A DNA stretch of 32,024 nt, taken from contig JAEXKM010000160.1 in the NCBI GenBank assembly GCA_023445705.1, positions 1 to 32,024 of the forward strand, given 5' to 3'. Under the pieces are notes generated by a model. That model was not told the DNA's origin. It saw only the letters and a list, made by a program, of their open reading frames with translations, and did not search any database. Source of the DNA: Pseudomonadota bacterium. Lineage in GTDB: Bacteria; Pseudomonadota; Alphaproteobacteria; Caulobacterales; Caulobacteraceae. Positions 8,100 through 16,273 of the stretch are shown here, in pieces; position 1 is the stretch's first letter, and the number at the start of each line of letters is the position of its first letter. The position numbers and the translations under genes were made by a program.

Positions 8100-9527
8100 T
8101 TGAACGTCCAAACCCAGCCAACGTCCAGCCACCCTTCGGGAGACCTCCCTCCCGCCCGACCCGCGCCGGTCAGCCTGGCCGAGGCTACGCGGGTCTGGGC
8201 GCGGATCGCGGCGCTCAGCTTCGGCGGCCCCGCCGGCCAGATCGCGATGATGCATCGCATCCTCGTGGAGGAGAAACGCTGGCTCGGCGAGCGCCGGTTC
8301 TTGCACGCCCTGAACTACTGCATGCTGCTTCCAGGCCCCGAGGCGCAGCAGCTCGCGATCTATGTGGGCTGGCTCATGCACGGAACGGTTGGCGGGTTCG
8401 TCGCGGGCCTGCTGTTCGTCGCGCCCGGCTTTCTCGCAATCATGGTCCTGAGCGTCCTCTACGCTTTGCTCGGCCAGGTCGGGATGGTCGGCGCTCTGTT
8501 CTTCGGCCTCAAGACCGCCGTGCTGGCCATCGTCGTCCAGGCGGTCGTGCGCGTCGGCCGCCGGGCGCTGAAGAGCCGCGAAATGGTGGCGATCGCCGCG
8601 GCCGCCTTCCTGGCTCTGTTCTTGTTCAAGGTTCCCTTTCCCGTGGTCATCGCCTCCGCTGGAGTCGTCGGCTTCATCGCCGGCCGCGCTGGAGTTTCGG
8701 CGTTCCTGGCGGGCTCCGGCCACAACGGCGGCGCAGGCGGCGACGAAGTTCCCGACGCTGAAACCTTGCTGGGCGAGGAGACGCCGGCCCACGCCCGGCC
8801 AAACCTGCGATGGACCCTGAAGATCAGCGGCGGTCTGCTGCTGCTCTGGCTGGTTCCCGTCCTGACCCTGGGCGTCACGCTGGGCTGGGACAATGTCTTC
8901 ACGCAGATCGGCGTCTTCTTTTCGAAGATGGCTGTGGTCACCTTCGGCGGCGCCTACGCCGTCCTGGCCTATGTGGCCCAGGAAGCTGTGCAGACCTATG
9001 GATGGCTGAAGCCTGGCGAGATGCTCGATGGCCTTGGCCTTGCCGAGACCACCCCGGGACCGCTGATCATGGTCACGCAGTTCGTCGGCTTCATGGGCGC
9101 GTTTCGCCAGGCCGGCGACTTGCCGCCCGTGGTCGCCGGCGTGCTGGGCGGTGTGCTGACAACGTGGGTGACCTTCACCCCGTGTTTTCTCTGGATTTTC
9201 CTGGGCGCGCCGTTCGTGGAAGCCCTGCGCGGCGCGCGGGCGCTGAACGCCGCGCTCGCCGCGATCACCGCCGCGGTCGTCGGCGTGATCCTGAACCTGG
9301 CGCTATGGTTTGGCCTGCACGTCCTCTTCGGCGCGACGCGGCAGGTCCGCCTGCCAGGGCTCAGCCTCGATTGGCCGGTGTGGGCCAGCCTCGACCTTGC
9401 CGCCCTGGCCCTGACCATCGCGGCGGGGATCGCGATCTTTCGCCTGAAGGCCGGAGTCATCCCCGTGCTGCTGGGCTGCTCGGCGGCCGGCGTCGGGCTC
9501 TATCTCCTGGGCCTGGCGCCGGCTTAG
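8100..9527 (+). CDS. chrA: Chromate efflux transporter, two-domain ChrA
   Basis: Inner-membrane protein of the CHR family, which exports chromate by a secondary mechanism. 475 residues with two homologous CHR halves. The first (about 30-180) begins VWARIAALSFGGPAGQIAMMHR and carries LLPGPEAQQLAIYVGW. The second (about 255-450) has FFSKMAVVTFGGAYAVLAYV and ETTPGPLIMVTQFVGF. Both halves show the FGGP/FGGA and PGP motifs. A hydrophilic loop (about 230-255) joins them. The favoured start is TTG at 8100, because AGGAG lies at 8089-8093, six bases before it, and the conserved part begins soon after. An in-frame ATG at 8010 (AGGAG 14 bases ahead) would add 30 unconserved residues. No chrB regulator is adjacent. 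Confidence 0.9.
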   Translation: MNVQTQPTSSHPSGDLPPARPAPVSLAEATRVWARIAALSFGGPAGQIAMMHRILVEEKRWLGERRFLHALNYCMLLPGPEAQQLAIYVGWLMHGTVGGFVAGLLFVAPGFLAIMVLSVLYALLGQVGMVGALFFGLKTAVLAIVVQAVVRVGRRALKSREMVAIAAAAFLALFLFKVPFPVVIASAGVVGFIAGRAGVSAFLAGSGHNGGAGGDEVPDAETLLGEETPAHARPNLRWTLKISGGLLLLWLVPVLTLGVTLGWDNVFTQIGVFFSKMAVVTFGGAYAVLAYVAQEAVQTYGWLKPGEMLDGLGLAETTPGPLIMVTQFVGFMGAFRQAGDLPPVVAGVLGGVLTTWVTFTPCFLWIFLGAPFVEALRGARALNAALAAITAAVVGVILNLALWFGLHVLFGATRQVRLPGLSLDWPVWASLDLAALALTIAAGIAIFRLKAGVIPVLLGCSAAGVGLYLLGLAPA

Positions 9528-9541
9528 GTCGTCACGACCGA

Positions 9542-9928
9542 TCAGAACAATGCGGCCGGCTGAAACAGCTCGACCAAGTTGCCTGACGGGTCCTCGGCCA
9601 GGATCTGCTTGCCGCCGGGGCCGGTGACGATCTCGTTGCGGAACGGGACGCCGCGGCCCTTTAGCCGTTCGACCTCGGCCTCGATGTCCTCGACAATGAC
9701 CTGGAAGCGGTTCCAGCCGCCGGCCTCGGGTTGGCGGCCGTCAGGCATCGCCCGGCCTGCGGAACTGGCCTTACCGCTCAGCAGCAGGCGCAACGGGCCG
9801 CGTTCGACTGCTGCGAAGGCAGGCGAGGCGTTGGGCAGACGCTCGAAGCCCAGGTTGTCGACGTACCAGTCGGCGGAGCGGGGCACGTCGGCCACCATGT
9901 AGCGCACGTTCACAAGGCTCTCACTCAT
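9542..9928 (-). CDS. VOC family protein, TetR-linked
   Basis: 128-residue glyoxalase-fold protein. It has VNVRYMVADVPRSADWYVDNLGF at the start, a central RLLLSG strand, NRFQVIVEDIEAEVERLKGRGVPF, and GGKQILAEDPSGNLVELFQP at the end with the DPSGNLVEL metal-ligand region. The start at 9928 has AAGGAGA a few bases upstream. It lies 32 bases behind the tetR gene on the same strand, so it is probably controlled by that regulator through the palindromic operators upstream. Substrate unknown; such pairs often deal with a small electrophile or antibiotic, but nothing here decides this. Confidence 0.88.
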   Translation of the reverse strand: MSESLVNVRYMVADVPRSADWYVDNLGFERLPNASPAFAAVERGPLRLLLSGKASSAGRAMPDGRQPEAGGWNRFQVIVEDIEAEVERLKGRGVPFRNEIVTGPGGKQILAEDPSGNLVELFQPAALF

Positions 9929-9960
9929 GGTCGTTCTCCTTTGAGCGAAGCAGGTTTCTC

Positions 9961-10533
9961 CTAGGGGGCCAGCGCGCGTCGGAGCAGGCTGTGCAGCGCG
10001 GCCACCACCGTGTCGCGGTTCTCCCCGCGGGCGACGGCGTCCGCCGCCTCATGGATCGCCGCGAACAGCAGGCGGGCGGTAGGCTCGGGATCGACCGGGC
10101 CGAACGCGTCGGCTTCCTGGCCGGCGCGAATGACGGCTGTGAGCCGAAGGATGCCATTGTCGGCCAGCGGGCGACGCTCGGCGAAATCGGAGTGGAACAC
10201 CGCTTCGCCCACGCCCATGTGCAATAGGGTGAAGTCGATGAAAGCCGCCGCCTGGGCGTTGACCAGCGCTGGCCAATCGATCGGCCCCTGCGCCTCGGTC
10301 GGCAGCGGGTGGGCGGTGTCGAACCTCGCCACCAGCCGCCCGCGGATCGCCTCCAGCAGGTCGTCCCAGGTGGGGAAGTAGAGAAAGAAGGTGCCCTTGG
10401 CGACGCCGGCCTCGCGGACGACGTCCTCTACTCGGACCCGCGCGCCGTCGGCCTGTAACAGCCGCTCGGCGGCCTCGACGATTTCGAGTTTTCGGGCCTC
10501 GGGGCTGAGGCGGCGGCGCAGCGGCTTGTCCAT
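9961..10533 (-). CDS. TetR family transcriptional regulator
   Basis: 190 residues. The N-terminal helix-turn-helix (about 14-60) reads RKLEIVEAAERLLQADG, VRVEDVVREAGVAKGTFFLYF, typical of TetR. The C-terminal ligand-binding half is helical and not assignable. It starts at 10533, preceded by AGGAG inside the first of two palindromes, so repression would cover its own ribosome binding site region. It heads an apparent two-gene unit with the VOC protein and very probably regulates itself. Confidence 0.93.
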   Translation of the reverse strand: MDKPLRRRLSPEARKLEIVEAAERLLQADGARVRVEDVVREAGVAKGTFFLYFPTWDDLLEAIRGRLVARFDTAHPLPTEAQGPIDWPALVNAQAAAFIDFTLLHMGVGEAVFHSDFAERRPLADNGILRLTAVIRAGQEADAFGPVDPEPTARLLFAAIHEAADAVARGENRDTVVAALHSLLRRALAP

Positions 10534-10543
10534 TGGCTGCTCC

Positions 10544-10562
10544 TAATGACCTGTGGTCATTA
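10544..10562. promoter_or_regulatory. TetR operator palindrome 1
   Basis: TAATGACC-TGT-GGTCATTA, eight bases on each side perfectly inverted around a three-base centre. It begins 11 bases upstream of the tetR start codon and touches the AGGAG ribosome binding site. The TGACC-N3-GGTCA core is shared with the second palindrome. Confidence 0.82.
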
Positions 10563-10565
10563 ACT

Positions 10566-10582
10566 ACTGACCGCCGGTCAGT
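10566..10582. promoter_or_regulatory. TetR operator palindrome 2
   Basis: ACTGACC-GCC-GGTCAGT, seven bases on each side perfectly inverted around a three-base centre, with the same TGACC-N3-GGTCA core as palindrome 1. The centres (10553 and 10574) are 21 bases apart, about two helical turns, placing both on the same face of the DNA. Confidence 0.82.
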
Positions 10583-10624
10583 GTCAAGAGGCCGCGCCAG
10601 CGGCCAGGGCAGGGCTTTGCCCAC

Positions 10625-11086
10625 TCAGCAAGGCCCCATCACCGTTTCGTCGCTTCGGGCCGTGGTTACATAGATGGCGCGCTCCTCACCGGCGGCGCCT
10701 TCGATACGGTCGAGCACCATGCCCCGAGCCTCGTAGAAGGCGCGCGCCCGGTGATTTTCGATCTGGGTGCTGAGCCAGAAGCCGGCTGGCAGCCGGGCGG
10801 CGGCGACCTCGAACAGGGCGGCGCCTATGCCGCGGCCCTGCGCCTCAGCTCGGATGAAGAGCTGATCGAGCCGACCCTCCGCCAAGGCGAGAGCCAGGAA
10901 GCCCGCCAGTCGCCCATCCAACTCGGCGACCGTCACCGTCCAGCGCTCACCCACCTCCCTCGGAACGCGCGCCGCCAGTTCGGCTCGGGTGACCACCGGC
11001 CAAGCCAGGCCGACAGACCGCCAACCATCGAACCAGACGTCGGCCAAGGCCTCCTCGTCCGAGCTTTCGTACGGCCGCAGTTTCAT
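10625..11086 (-). CDS. GNAT family N-acetyltransferase
   Basis: 153 residues with the GNAT fold. The N-terminal part is MKLRPYESSDEEALADVWFDGW. The acetyl-CoA pyrophosphate loop is seen as QLFIRAEAQGRGIGAALFE (Q-x-x-G-x-G form). A later segment, ENHRARAFYEARGMV, is the usual alpha4/motif B region. Substrate unknown. It is followed by tetR on the same strand, but the operator array lies between them, so they are likely separate units. Confidence 0.92.
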   Translation of the reverse strand: MKLRPYESSDEEALADVWFDGWRSVGLAWPVVTRAELAARVPREVGERWTVTVAELDGRLAGFLALALAEGRLDQLFIRAEAQGRGIGAALFEVAAARLPAGFWLSTQIENHRARAFYEARGMVLDRIEGAAGEERAIYVTTARSDETVMGPC

Positions 11087-11104
11087 TCGAATGGTCGCCG
11101 CCTA

Positions 11105-11422
11105 TCAGGCCGGCGCGACCTCTTGCAGCACTTCGAACCCTTCGAATTGCGGATGGCCCATATAGAGCGGCTTGTTGTCGCCCGCGCCCTTGTGGGCCAT
11201 GCGGAAGGCCTCGGACTTCGTCCAGCCTTCGAAGGCCGCCTTGGACGCCCAGCGCGAGTGGGACGCATAGAGCGTGTGGTCTTCGTGCTCGGGGCCGCGC
11301 AACAGGCTGAACCCCAGGAAGCCGGGGACGGTTTCCAGATGCGTCTCGCGCGACAGCCATACGGCTTCGAAGGCGCTCTCCTGGCCGCGCAGGACCTGAA
11401 AGCGGTTCATGGCGATGAACAT
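11105..11422 (-). CDS. IsdG/HmuQ-like antibiotic-biosynthesis-monooxygenase (ABM) protein
   Basis: 105-residue ferredoxin-like ABM-fold protein. The three residues used by IsdG-type heme-degrading enzymes occur at matching positions: Asn6 (MFIAMNRF), Trp67 and His77 (GWTKSEAFRMAH). The spacing 6/67/77 is nearly that recalled for IsdG (7/67/77). This suggests oxidative opening of heme to release iron in the cytoplasm, as in rhizobial HmuQ. The start at 11422 has AGGAG seven bases upstream. No heme-uptake genes are nearby, so the role is inferred from residues only. A quinol monooxygenase of the same fold is the alternative. Confidence 0.78.
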   Translation of the reverse strand: MFIAMNRFQVLRGQESAFEAVWLSRETHLETVPGFLGFSLLRGPEHEDHTLYASHSRWASKAAFEGWTKSEAFRMAHKGAGDNKPLYMGHPQFEGFEVLQEVAPA

Positions 11423-11502
11423 GGCGGACTCCTGCGATCAGAGGGTGCGAGGCCAGTCTGCCCCGGATGAGCGGGGCGTTCCACCCCGCTCGCGCCGCCT
11501 GG

Positions 11503-13653
11503 TCAGGCGTTCTCCAACTGCGCGTAGCCCATCTGCTCGTTCAGGCGCTCCATCACCTCGATCGCCGCCTCCGGCACCACCGTCCCGGGCGTGAAGATCG
11601 CGGCCACCCCCGCGTCGCGCAGGGCCTGGAAGTCCTCGGGCGGAATGACGCCTCCCACCACCACCAGGATATCGGAGCGGCCGAGCTTGGCGAGTTCGTC
11701 CTTCAGCTCTGGCACCAGCGTCAGGTGGCCGGCCGCCAGCGAGCTCGCGCCCACCACGTGGACATTGTCGGCGACCGCCTGGGCCGCGGCTTCCGCCGGA
11801 GTCTGGAACAGGTTGCCGATGTCGACATCGAAGCCCAGGTCGGCGAAGCCCGAGGCGATCACCTTCTGGCCGCGGTCGTGGCCGTCCTGGCCCATCTTGG
11901 CGACCAGCACACGGGGCTTGCGGCCATCGGCCTGCCGGAAGGCCTCGGTCATGGCCTTGGCGCGCTCGGACTGGCGGGTCGCGCCGGCCTCGCGAAGATA
12001 GACCCCCGTGACGGCCGAGGCCTCGGCGGCATGGCGGCCGAACACCTTCTCAAGCGCCAGGCTGATCTCACCGACCGTCGCCTTGGCGCGTGCGGCGTTC
12101 ACCGACAGCTCCAGCAGGTTCCCGTTTCCGGCCGCGCCATTGGTCAGCGCTGTCAGGGCGGCCTCGACGGCGGCCGGGTCGCGCTCGGCCTTCAGGCGCT
12201 GCAGCTTTTCAAGCTGGCGCTCGCGGACGGCGGTGTTGTCGACCTTCAGCACCGGGATCTCGTCGGCCACTTCCGGCTTGTAGCGGTTCACCCCCACCAC
12301 GCTTTGGCGGCCCGCGTCGATCCGAGCCTGCGTGCGAGCCGAGGCTTCTTCGATCCGGCGCTTGGGCAGGCCGTCCTCGATGGCCTTGGCCATGCCGCCC
12401 AGGGCCTCGACCTCGGCGATGTGCTCCAGGGCGCGCGCGGCCAGATCGGCCGTTAGGCGCTCGATGTAGTAGGAGCCGCCCCACGGATCGACGACCCGGG
12501 TCTGTCCGCTCTCGAGCTGCAGGAAGAGCTGGGTGTTGCGGGCGATGCGGGCCGAGAAGTCGGTCGGCAGGGCGAGGGCTTCGTCCAGCGAGTTGGTGTG
12601 CAGGCTCTGGGTCTGGCCGCCGGCCGCCGCGATGGCCTCGACCAGGGTGCGCGGGACGTTGTTGTAGACGTCGTGCGCCGCCAGGCTCCAGCCGCTGGTC
12701 TGGGTGTGTGCACGCAGCGAGAGCGAGCGGGAGTCCTTCGGGTCGAACTCGTCCTTCATCAGCTTGGCCCAGAGCAGGCGCCCGGCCCGCTGTTTGGCGA
12801 TTTCCATGAAGGCGTTCATCCCGGCGTTCCAGAAGAACGACAGGCGCGGCGCGAACTGGTCGACGCTCATCCCCGCGGCGACACCGGCGCGGACGTATTC
12901 GATGCCGTCGGCCAGCGTATAGGCCAGTTCCAGGTCCAGCGTCGCGCCGGCTTCCTGGATGTGATAGCCGCTGATCGAGATCGAGTTGAACTTCGGCATT
13001 TCGCGCGAAGTATATGAAAAGATGTCTGAAATGATCCGCATCGAAGGGCCGGGCGGATAGATGTAGGTGTTCCGGACCAGGAACTCCTTGAGGATGTCGT
13101 TCTGGATCGTTCCCGACAGCTTCTCGTGCGGAACGCCTTGTTCCTCGGCCGCCACGATATAGAGCGCCAGGATCGGCAGCACCGCCCCGTTCATGGTCAT
13201 CGACACGCTCATCTTGTCGAGCGGGATGCCGTCGAACAGGGTCCGCATGTCGAGGATGGAGTCGATGGCCACGCCTGCCATGCCCACGTCGCCCTTCACC
13301 CGCGGATGGTCGCTGTCATAGCCGCGGTGGGTCGCCAGATCGAAGGCCACCGACAGGCCCATCTGCCCGGCCGCCAGGTTGCGGCGATAGAAGGCGTTGG
13401 AATCTTCCGCGGTCGAGAAGCCGGCGTACTGACGCACCGTCCACGGGTTGGTCAGGTACATCGTCGGGTAGGGGCCGCGCACGAAGGGCGCCAGGCCCGG
13501 ATAGCCCGTCGACAGCGTGGCGACGTCCTCAAGGCTGTAGGAGGGCTTCACGGCGACGCCTTCCGGCGTTTCCCAGTCAGCGCCCTTCACCGGCTGGCGC
13601 GGCGCGGTCTCGGCGGCCAGGGGCAGGGTGGAGAAATCGGGAAACTGGCTCAT
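11503..13653 (-). CDS. mutB: Methylmalonyl-CoA mutase large (catalytic) subunit
   Basis: 716 residues; also called scpA. Converts (R)-methylmalonyl-CoA to succinyl-CoA using adenosylcobalamin, the last step of propionyl-CoA breakdown. The TIM-barrel half (about 50-540) includes the substrate loop YPTMYLTNPWTVRQYAGF. The C-terminal B12 domain has DGHDRG at 590-595, with His592 as the expected cobalt ligand, then the GFDVDIG and VVGGVIP segments. Length fits the catalytic subunit. The start overlaps the stop of the small-subunit gene by four bases (ATGA), so the two are translationally coupled and should form the alpha-beta enzyme. Confidence 0.97.
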   Translation of the reverse strand: MSQFPDFSTLPLAAETAPRQPVKGADWETPEGVAVKPSYSLEDVATLSTGYPGLAPFVRGPYPTMYLTNPWTVRQYAGFSTAEDSNAFYRRNLAAGQMGLSVAFDLATHRGYDSDHPRVKGDVGMAGVAIDSILDMRTLFDGIPLDKMSVSMTMNGAVLPILALYIVAAEEQGVPHEKLSGTIQNDILKEFLVRNTYIYPPGPSMRIISDIFSYTSREMPKFNSISISGYHIQEAGATLDLELAYTLADGIEYVRAGVAAGMSVDQFAPRLSFFWNAGMNAFMEIAKQRAGRLLWAKLMKDEFDPKDSRSLSLRAHTQTSGWSLAAHDVYNNVPRTLVEAIAAAGGQTQSLHTNSLDEALALPTDFSARIARNTQLFLQLESGQTRVVDPWGGSYYIERLTADLAARALEHIAEVEALGGMAKAIEDGLPKRRIEEASARTQARIDAGRQSVVGVNRYKPEVADEIPVLKVDNTAVRERQLEKLQRLKAERDPAAVEAALTALTNGAAGNGNLLELSVNAARAKATVGEISLALEKVFGRHAAEASAVTGVYLREAGATRQSERAKAMTEAFRQADGRKPRVLVAKMGQDGHDRGQKVIASGFADLGFDVDIGNLFQTPAEAAAQAVADNVHVVGASSLAAGHLTLVPELKDELAKLGRSDILVVVGGVIPPEDFQALRDAGVAAIFTPGTVVPEAAIEVMERLNEQMGYAQLENA

Positions 13654-15080
13654 TGGGCGGCCTCTTGGACCTGGGCGAGGCTGACGGGAGTGAGCGGCGG
13701 GCAGCGGCCGTCGGGTCCTGGCAGGCGCGCGGACGGCACCTCCACCGGCCTTGGCGTGGCGCCGTCCACCTCGACAGGTGCGTCCTGGGTCGGGGGAAAG
13801 GCGGTGACGCCGACGATCTTCTGTGTTCCCGCGGCGTCGCGCGCGGCGCGCACCTTCTCGACGCCGTCAGCGATGATTCCTGCGCTCAAGGCGGCGACCA
13901 GCCCGCCGGCCGCCTCGATCGCCTGGAACTGCGACCAGGCCGCCTGGGCGATTTCGTCGGTGAGGGCCTCGACATAGCCGGAGCCGGCGCCGGGATCGGC
14001 CACCCGTCCGAGGTGCGCCTCTTCCATCAGGACGAGTTGGGTGTTGCGGCTCTGGCGCCGTGCGAAGGGGGTCGGCAGGCCGATCGCGTCGGTGAACGCG
14101 CCTAGCACCACCGTATCGGCTCCGCCGACCGACGCGCCGAACGCCGCCGAGGTGAGGCGCAGCATGTTGGTCCACGGATCCTGGACCGCCAGCATCCGCT
14201 GGGAGGAGCGGACCTCGATCCGCGCCGGGGCGTCCACGCCGCAGGCGCTGGTGATCCGGGCCCACAGGACGCGGGCTGCGCGCAGCTTTGCGATCACCGC
14301 GAAGTAGTCGGCGTCGGCGCTGAGGCCCAGGTGAATGCGTTCGAACGCCTCGGCCATCGAAAGGCCCGCACGCACCAGCGCCTTGGCGTAGGCGATCGCA
14401 GCGGCCATGGCGAAGGCGAGTTCGCCGGCCTCGCCGCCGCCCGCCTCATGCACGACCCGCCCGGAGGCGAGGAACAGTCCGGCCTTGGGATAGGCTTCGG
14501 CCAGCCGTACGCCCACGGTCGCGGCCGAGACCAGATGGCTCTCTATGGGGCCGGGGCTTTCGCCTGCTCGAGCCCAGGCGCCGAGGGGATCCATGTGAAA
14601 GAGCAGCAAGGCGGTCGGCGAGCCCTTGGCCGCCGCGCCCAGCCAGTCGGCGGCTTTCGGGCCGAGGAAGCCGGCGTCGAGCGCCACCGGCGCCAGCTCC
14701 AGCATCACCCCGTCCAGCACGCGGGCCAGGTCCGCCGCCGAACCGACCGCGGTCCCGGCTGCGCCGGTGGGATCGATCGTCAGCAGGCCCGAGGCCGCGC
14801 CGCCTTCGAGGTCCGCCAGCAGGTCGTGACGGGCGCGTGAGGAATCAGGATGGGCGATCGCGGCGCGCACGTCCCAGGGCCGCTCGGCGTCGCGTTCGGC
14901 CAGCGGAAACGCCGCCGGGCGTTGGGCTGGCTCATAAAGCGGCTCGATCGCCAGGCCCTCGACCGTCTTGCGGCGAAGGCTGTCGAACGGAGCGTCCTTC
15001 AAGGTCTTTTCGACGAGGGCGCGCCAGTCGTCGGCGGTGACGGCTGGGAAGGCTGAGAGCGAAGCGGCGATATCTGTCAT
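13650..15080 (-). CDS. mutA: Methylmalonyl-CoA mutase small subunit
   Basis: 476 residues, partner of the catalytic subunit encoded just downstream. It keeps the barrel-type segments (EPLYEPAQRPAAFPLAERDAERPWDVRA; RNTQLVLMEEAHLGRVADPGAGSGYVEALT) but has no DxHxxG cobalamin motif, so it is structural rather than catalytic. It stops soon after the linker and lacks the degenerate C-terminal B12-like domain seen in the roughly 640-residue actinobacterial MutA. The reading frame is intact and the stop codon overlaps the next start, so this looks like a genuine short form. No strong ribosome binding site is visible before the ATG at 15080. Confidence 0.93.
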   Translation of the reverse strand: MTDIAASLSAFPAVTADDWRALVEKTLKDAPFDSLRRKTVEGLAIEPLYEPAQRPAAFPLAERDAERPWDVRAAIAHPDSSRARHDLLADLEGGAASGLLTIDPTGAAGTAVGSAADLARVLDGVMLELAPVALDAGFLGPKAADWLGAAAKGSPTALLLFHMDPLGAWARAGESPGPIESHLVSAATVGVRLAEAYPKAGLFLASGRVVHEAGGGEAGELAFAMAAAIAYAKALVRAGLSMAEAFERIHLGLSADADYFAVIAKLRAARVLWARITSACGVDAPARIEVRSSQRMLAVQDPWTNMLRLTSAAFGASVGGADTVVLGAFTDAIGLPTPFARRQSRNTQLVLMEEAHLGRVADPGAGSGYVEALTDEIAQAAWSQFQAIEAAGGLVAALSAGIIADGVEKVRAARDAAGTQKIVGVTAFPPTQDAPVEVDGATPRPVEVPSARLPGPDGRCPPLTPVSLAQVQEAAQ

Positions 15081-15216
15081 CGGCTGGCCATTGGGGCCTC
15101 TCCGCGCCGGGCGTCAAGTTCACGCGGGGTCAGTCGGAGGGCCCGTCTTGCGCCCGCTGGCGGTTTATGCGTACGCTGTAAAAATTAGCTCGACGCACAT
15201 ACCAGGGACGAATTTC

Positions 15217-16224
15217 ATGGCCTTGCCCCCCGTTCTCGCCGAACGCCTCCGCATCCCCGTAATCGGTTCGCCGCTGTTCATCATTTCCGGACCGGAACTG
15301 GTGATCGCCCAATGCAAGGCCGGGATCGTCGGATCCTTTCCCGCGCTCAACGCCCGCCCGGCCAGCCAGCTCGACGAGTGGCTCGCCCAGATCACCGAGG
15401 AGCTCGCGGACTGGGACCGCAAGAATCCGGATCGCCCCTCGGCTCCGTTCGCGATGAACCAGATCGTCCACAAGACCAATGACCGTCTCGAGCACGACGT
15501 CGAGATGGCCGTGAAGTACAAGGTGCCCGTGACCATCACCTCGCTGGGCGCGCGCGAGGATGTGAACCAGGCGATCCACTCGTATGGCGGCGTCGTCCTG
15601 CACGACGTGATCAACGACCGTTTCGCCCGCAAGGCGGTGGAAAAGGGGGCCGATGGCCTGATCCCGGTCGCCGCCGGCGCCGGCGGCCATGCTGGCCACC
15701 TCTCGCCCTTCGCCCTGGTCCAGGAGCTGCGCGCCTGGTTCGACGGTCCGATCGCGCTCTCCGGCTCGATCGCCAACGGCGCGGCGATCCTCGGCGCCCA
15801 GGCCATGGGCGCGGACCTCGCCTATATCGGCTCGGCCTTCATCGCGACCAAGGAGGCCAACGCGGTCCAGGGCTACAAGGACATGATCGTCGCCTCGTCG
15901 GGCGATGACATCGTCTATTCGAATCTCTTCACCGGCGTGCACGGCAACTATCTGCGGCCGTCCATCGAGGCCGCCGGCCTGGATCCGGACAACCTGCCGG
16001 AGTCGGATCCCTCGAAGATGAGCTTCGGCTCGGGCGGCAACCAGAAGGCCAAGGCCTGGAAGGACATCTGGGGCTGCGGCCAGGGCATCGGCGCAGTCAC
16101 CGAAATTCCGAGCGCCAGCGACATGATCGACCGCCTGGCCGCCGAGTACGAGGCCGCCAAGGTCGCGCTCGCCGCCAAGACCGCCCTGACCCGGGGAAGC
16201 GCCCTGGCCATGGCGGCCGAATAG
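15217..16224 (+). CDS. Nitronate monooxygenase (2-nitropropane dioxygenase type)
   Basis: 335-residue FMN-dependent TIM-barrel enzyme of the nitronate monooxygenase family, which oxidises alkyl nitronates such as propionate-3-nitronate. Visible are the N-terminal IPVIGSPLFIISGPELVIAQCKAGIVGSF, the flavin region IPVAAGAGGHAGHLSPFALVQE with the family's histidine, and GAQAMGADLAYIGSAFIATKEA. The start at 15217 has AGGGACG about nine bases upstream. It diverges from the mutA gene and converges on the ABC transporter genes. Many family members have unknown substrates, so the reaction is inferred. Links to the adjacent mutase are possible (both touch C3 acids) but unproved. Confidence 0.9.
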   Translation: MALPPVLAERLRIPVIGSPLFIISGPELVIAQCKAGIVGSFPALNARPASQLDEWLAQITEELADWDRKNPDRPSAPFAMNQIVHKTNDRLEHDVEMAVKYKVPVTITSLGAREDVNQAIHSYGGVVLHDVINDRFARKAVEKGADGLIPVAAGAGGHAGHLSPFALVQELRAWFDGPIALSGSIANGAAILGAQAMGADLAYIGSAFIATKEANAVQGYKDMIVASSGDDIVYSNLFTGVHGNYLRPSIEAAGLDPDNLPESDPSKMSFGSGGNQKAKAWKDIWGCGQGIGAVTEIPSASDMIDRLAAEYEAAKVALAAKTALTRGSALAMAAE

Positions 16225-16234
16225 GCGGGTTTCT

Positions 16235-16267
16235 GCGGCTATCATCAGTTTACCTGCTGATAGCCGC
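16235..16267. terminator. Bidirectional hairpin between convergent genes
   Basis: Fourteen-base arms 16235-16248 and 16254-16267 pair with one mismatch around a five-base loop. It lies 10 bases after the nitronate monooxygenase stop and 6 bases from the end of the opposing ABC permease gene. T-tracts are weak on both sides, so it could act as a terminator for both transcripts, or only stabilise their 3' ends. Confidence 0.6.
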
Positions 16268-16273
16268 CCCTTC

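Noticed and set aside
11467..12456. 329-codon plus-strand frame opposite the mutase gene
   Set aside because: His/Gln/Leu-rich antisense shadow of a strongly conserved gene.
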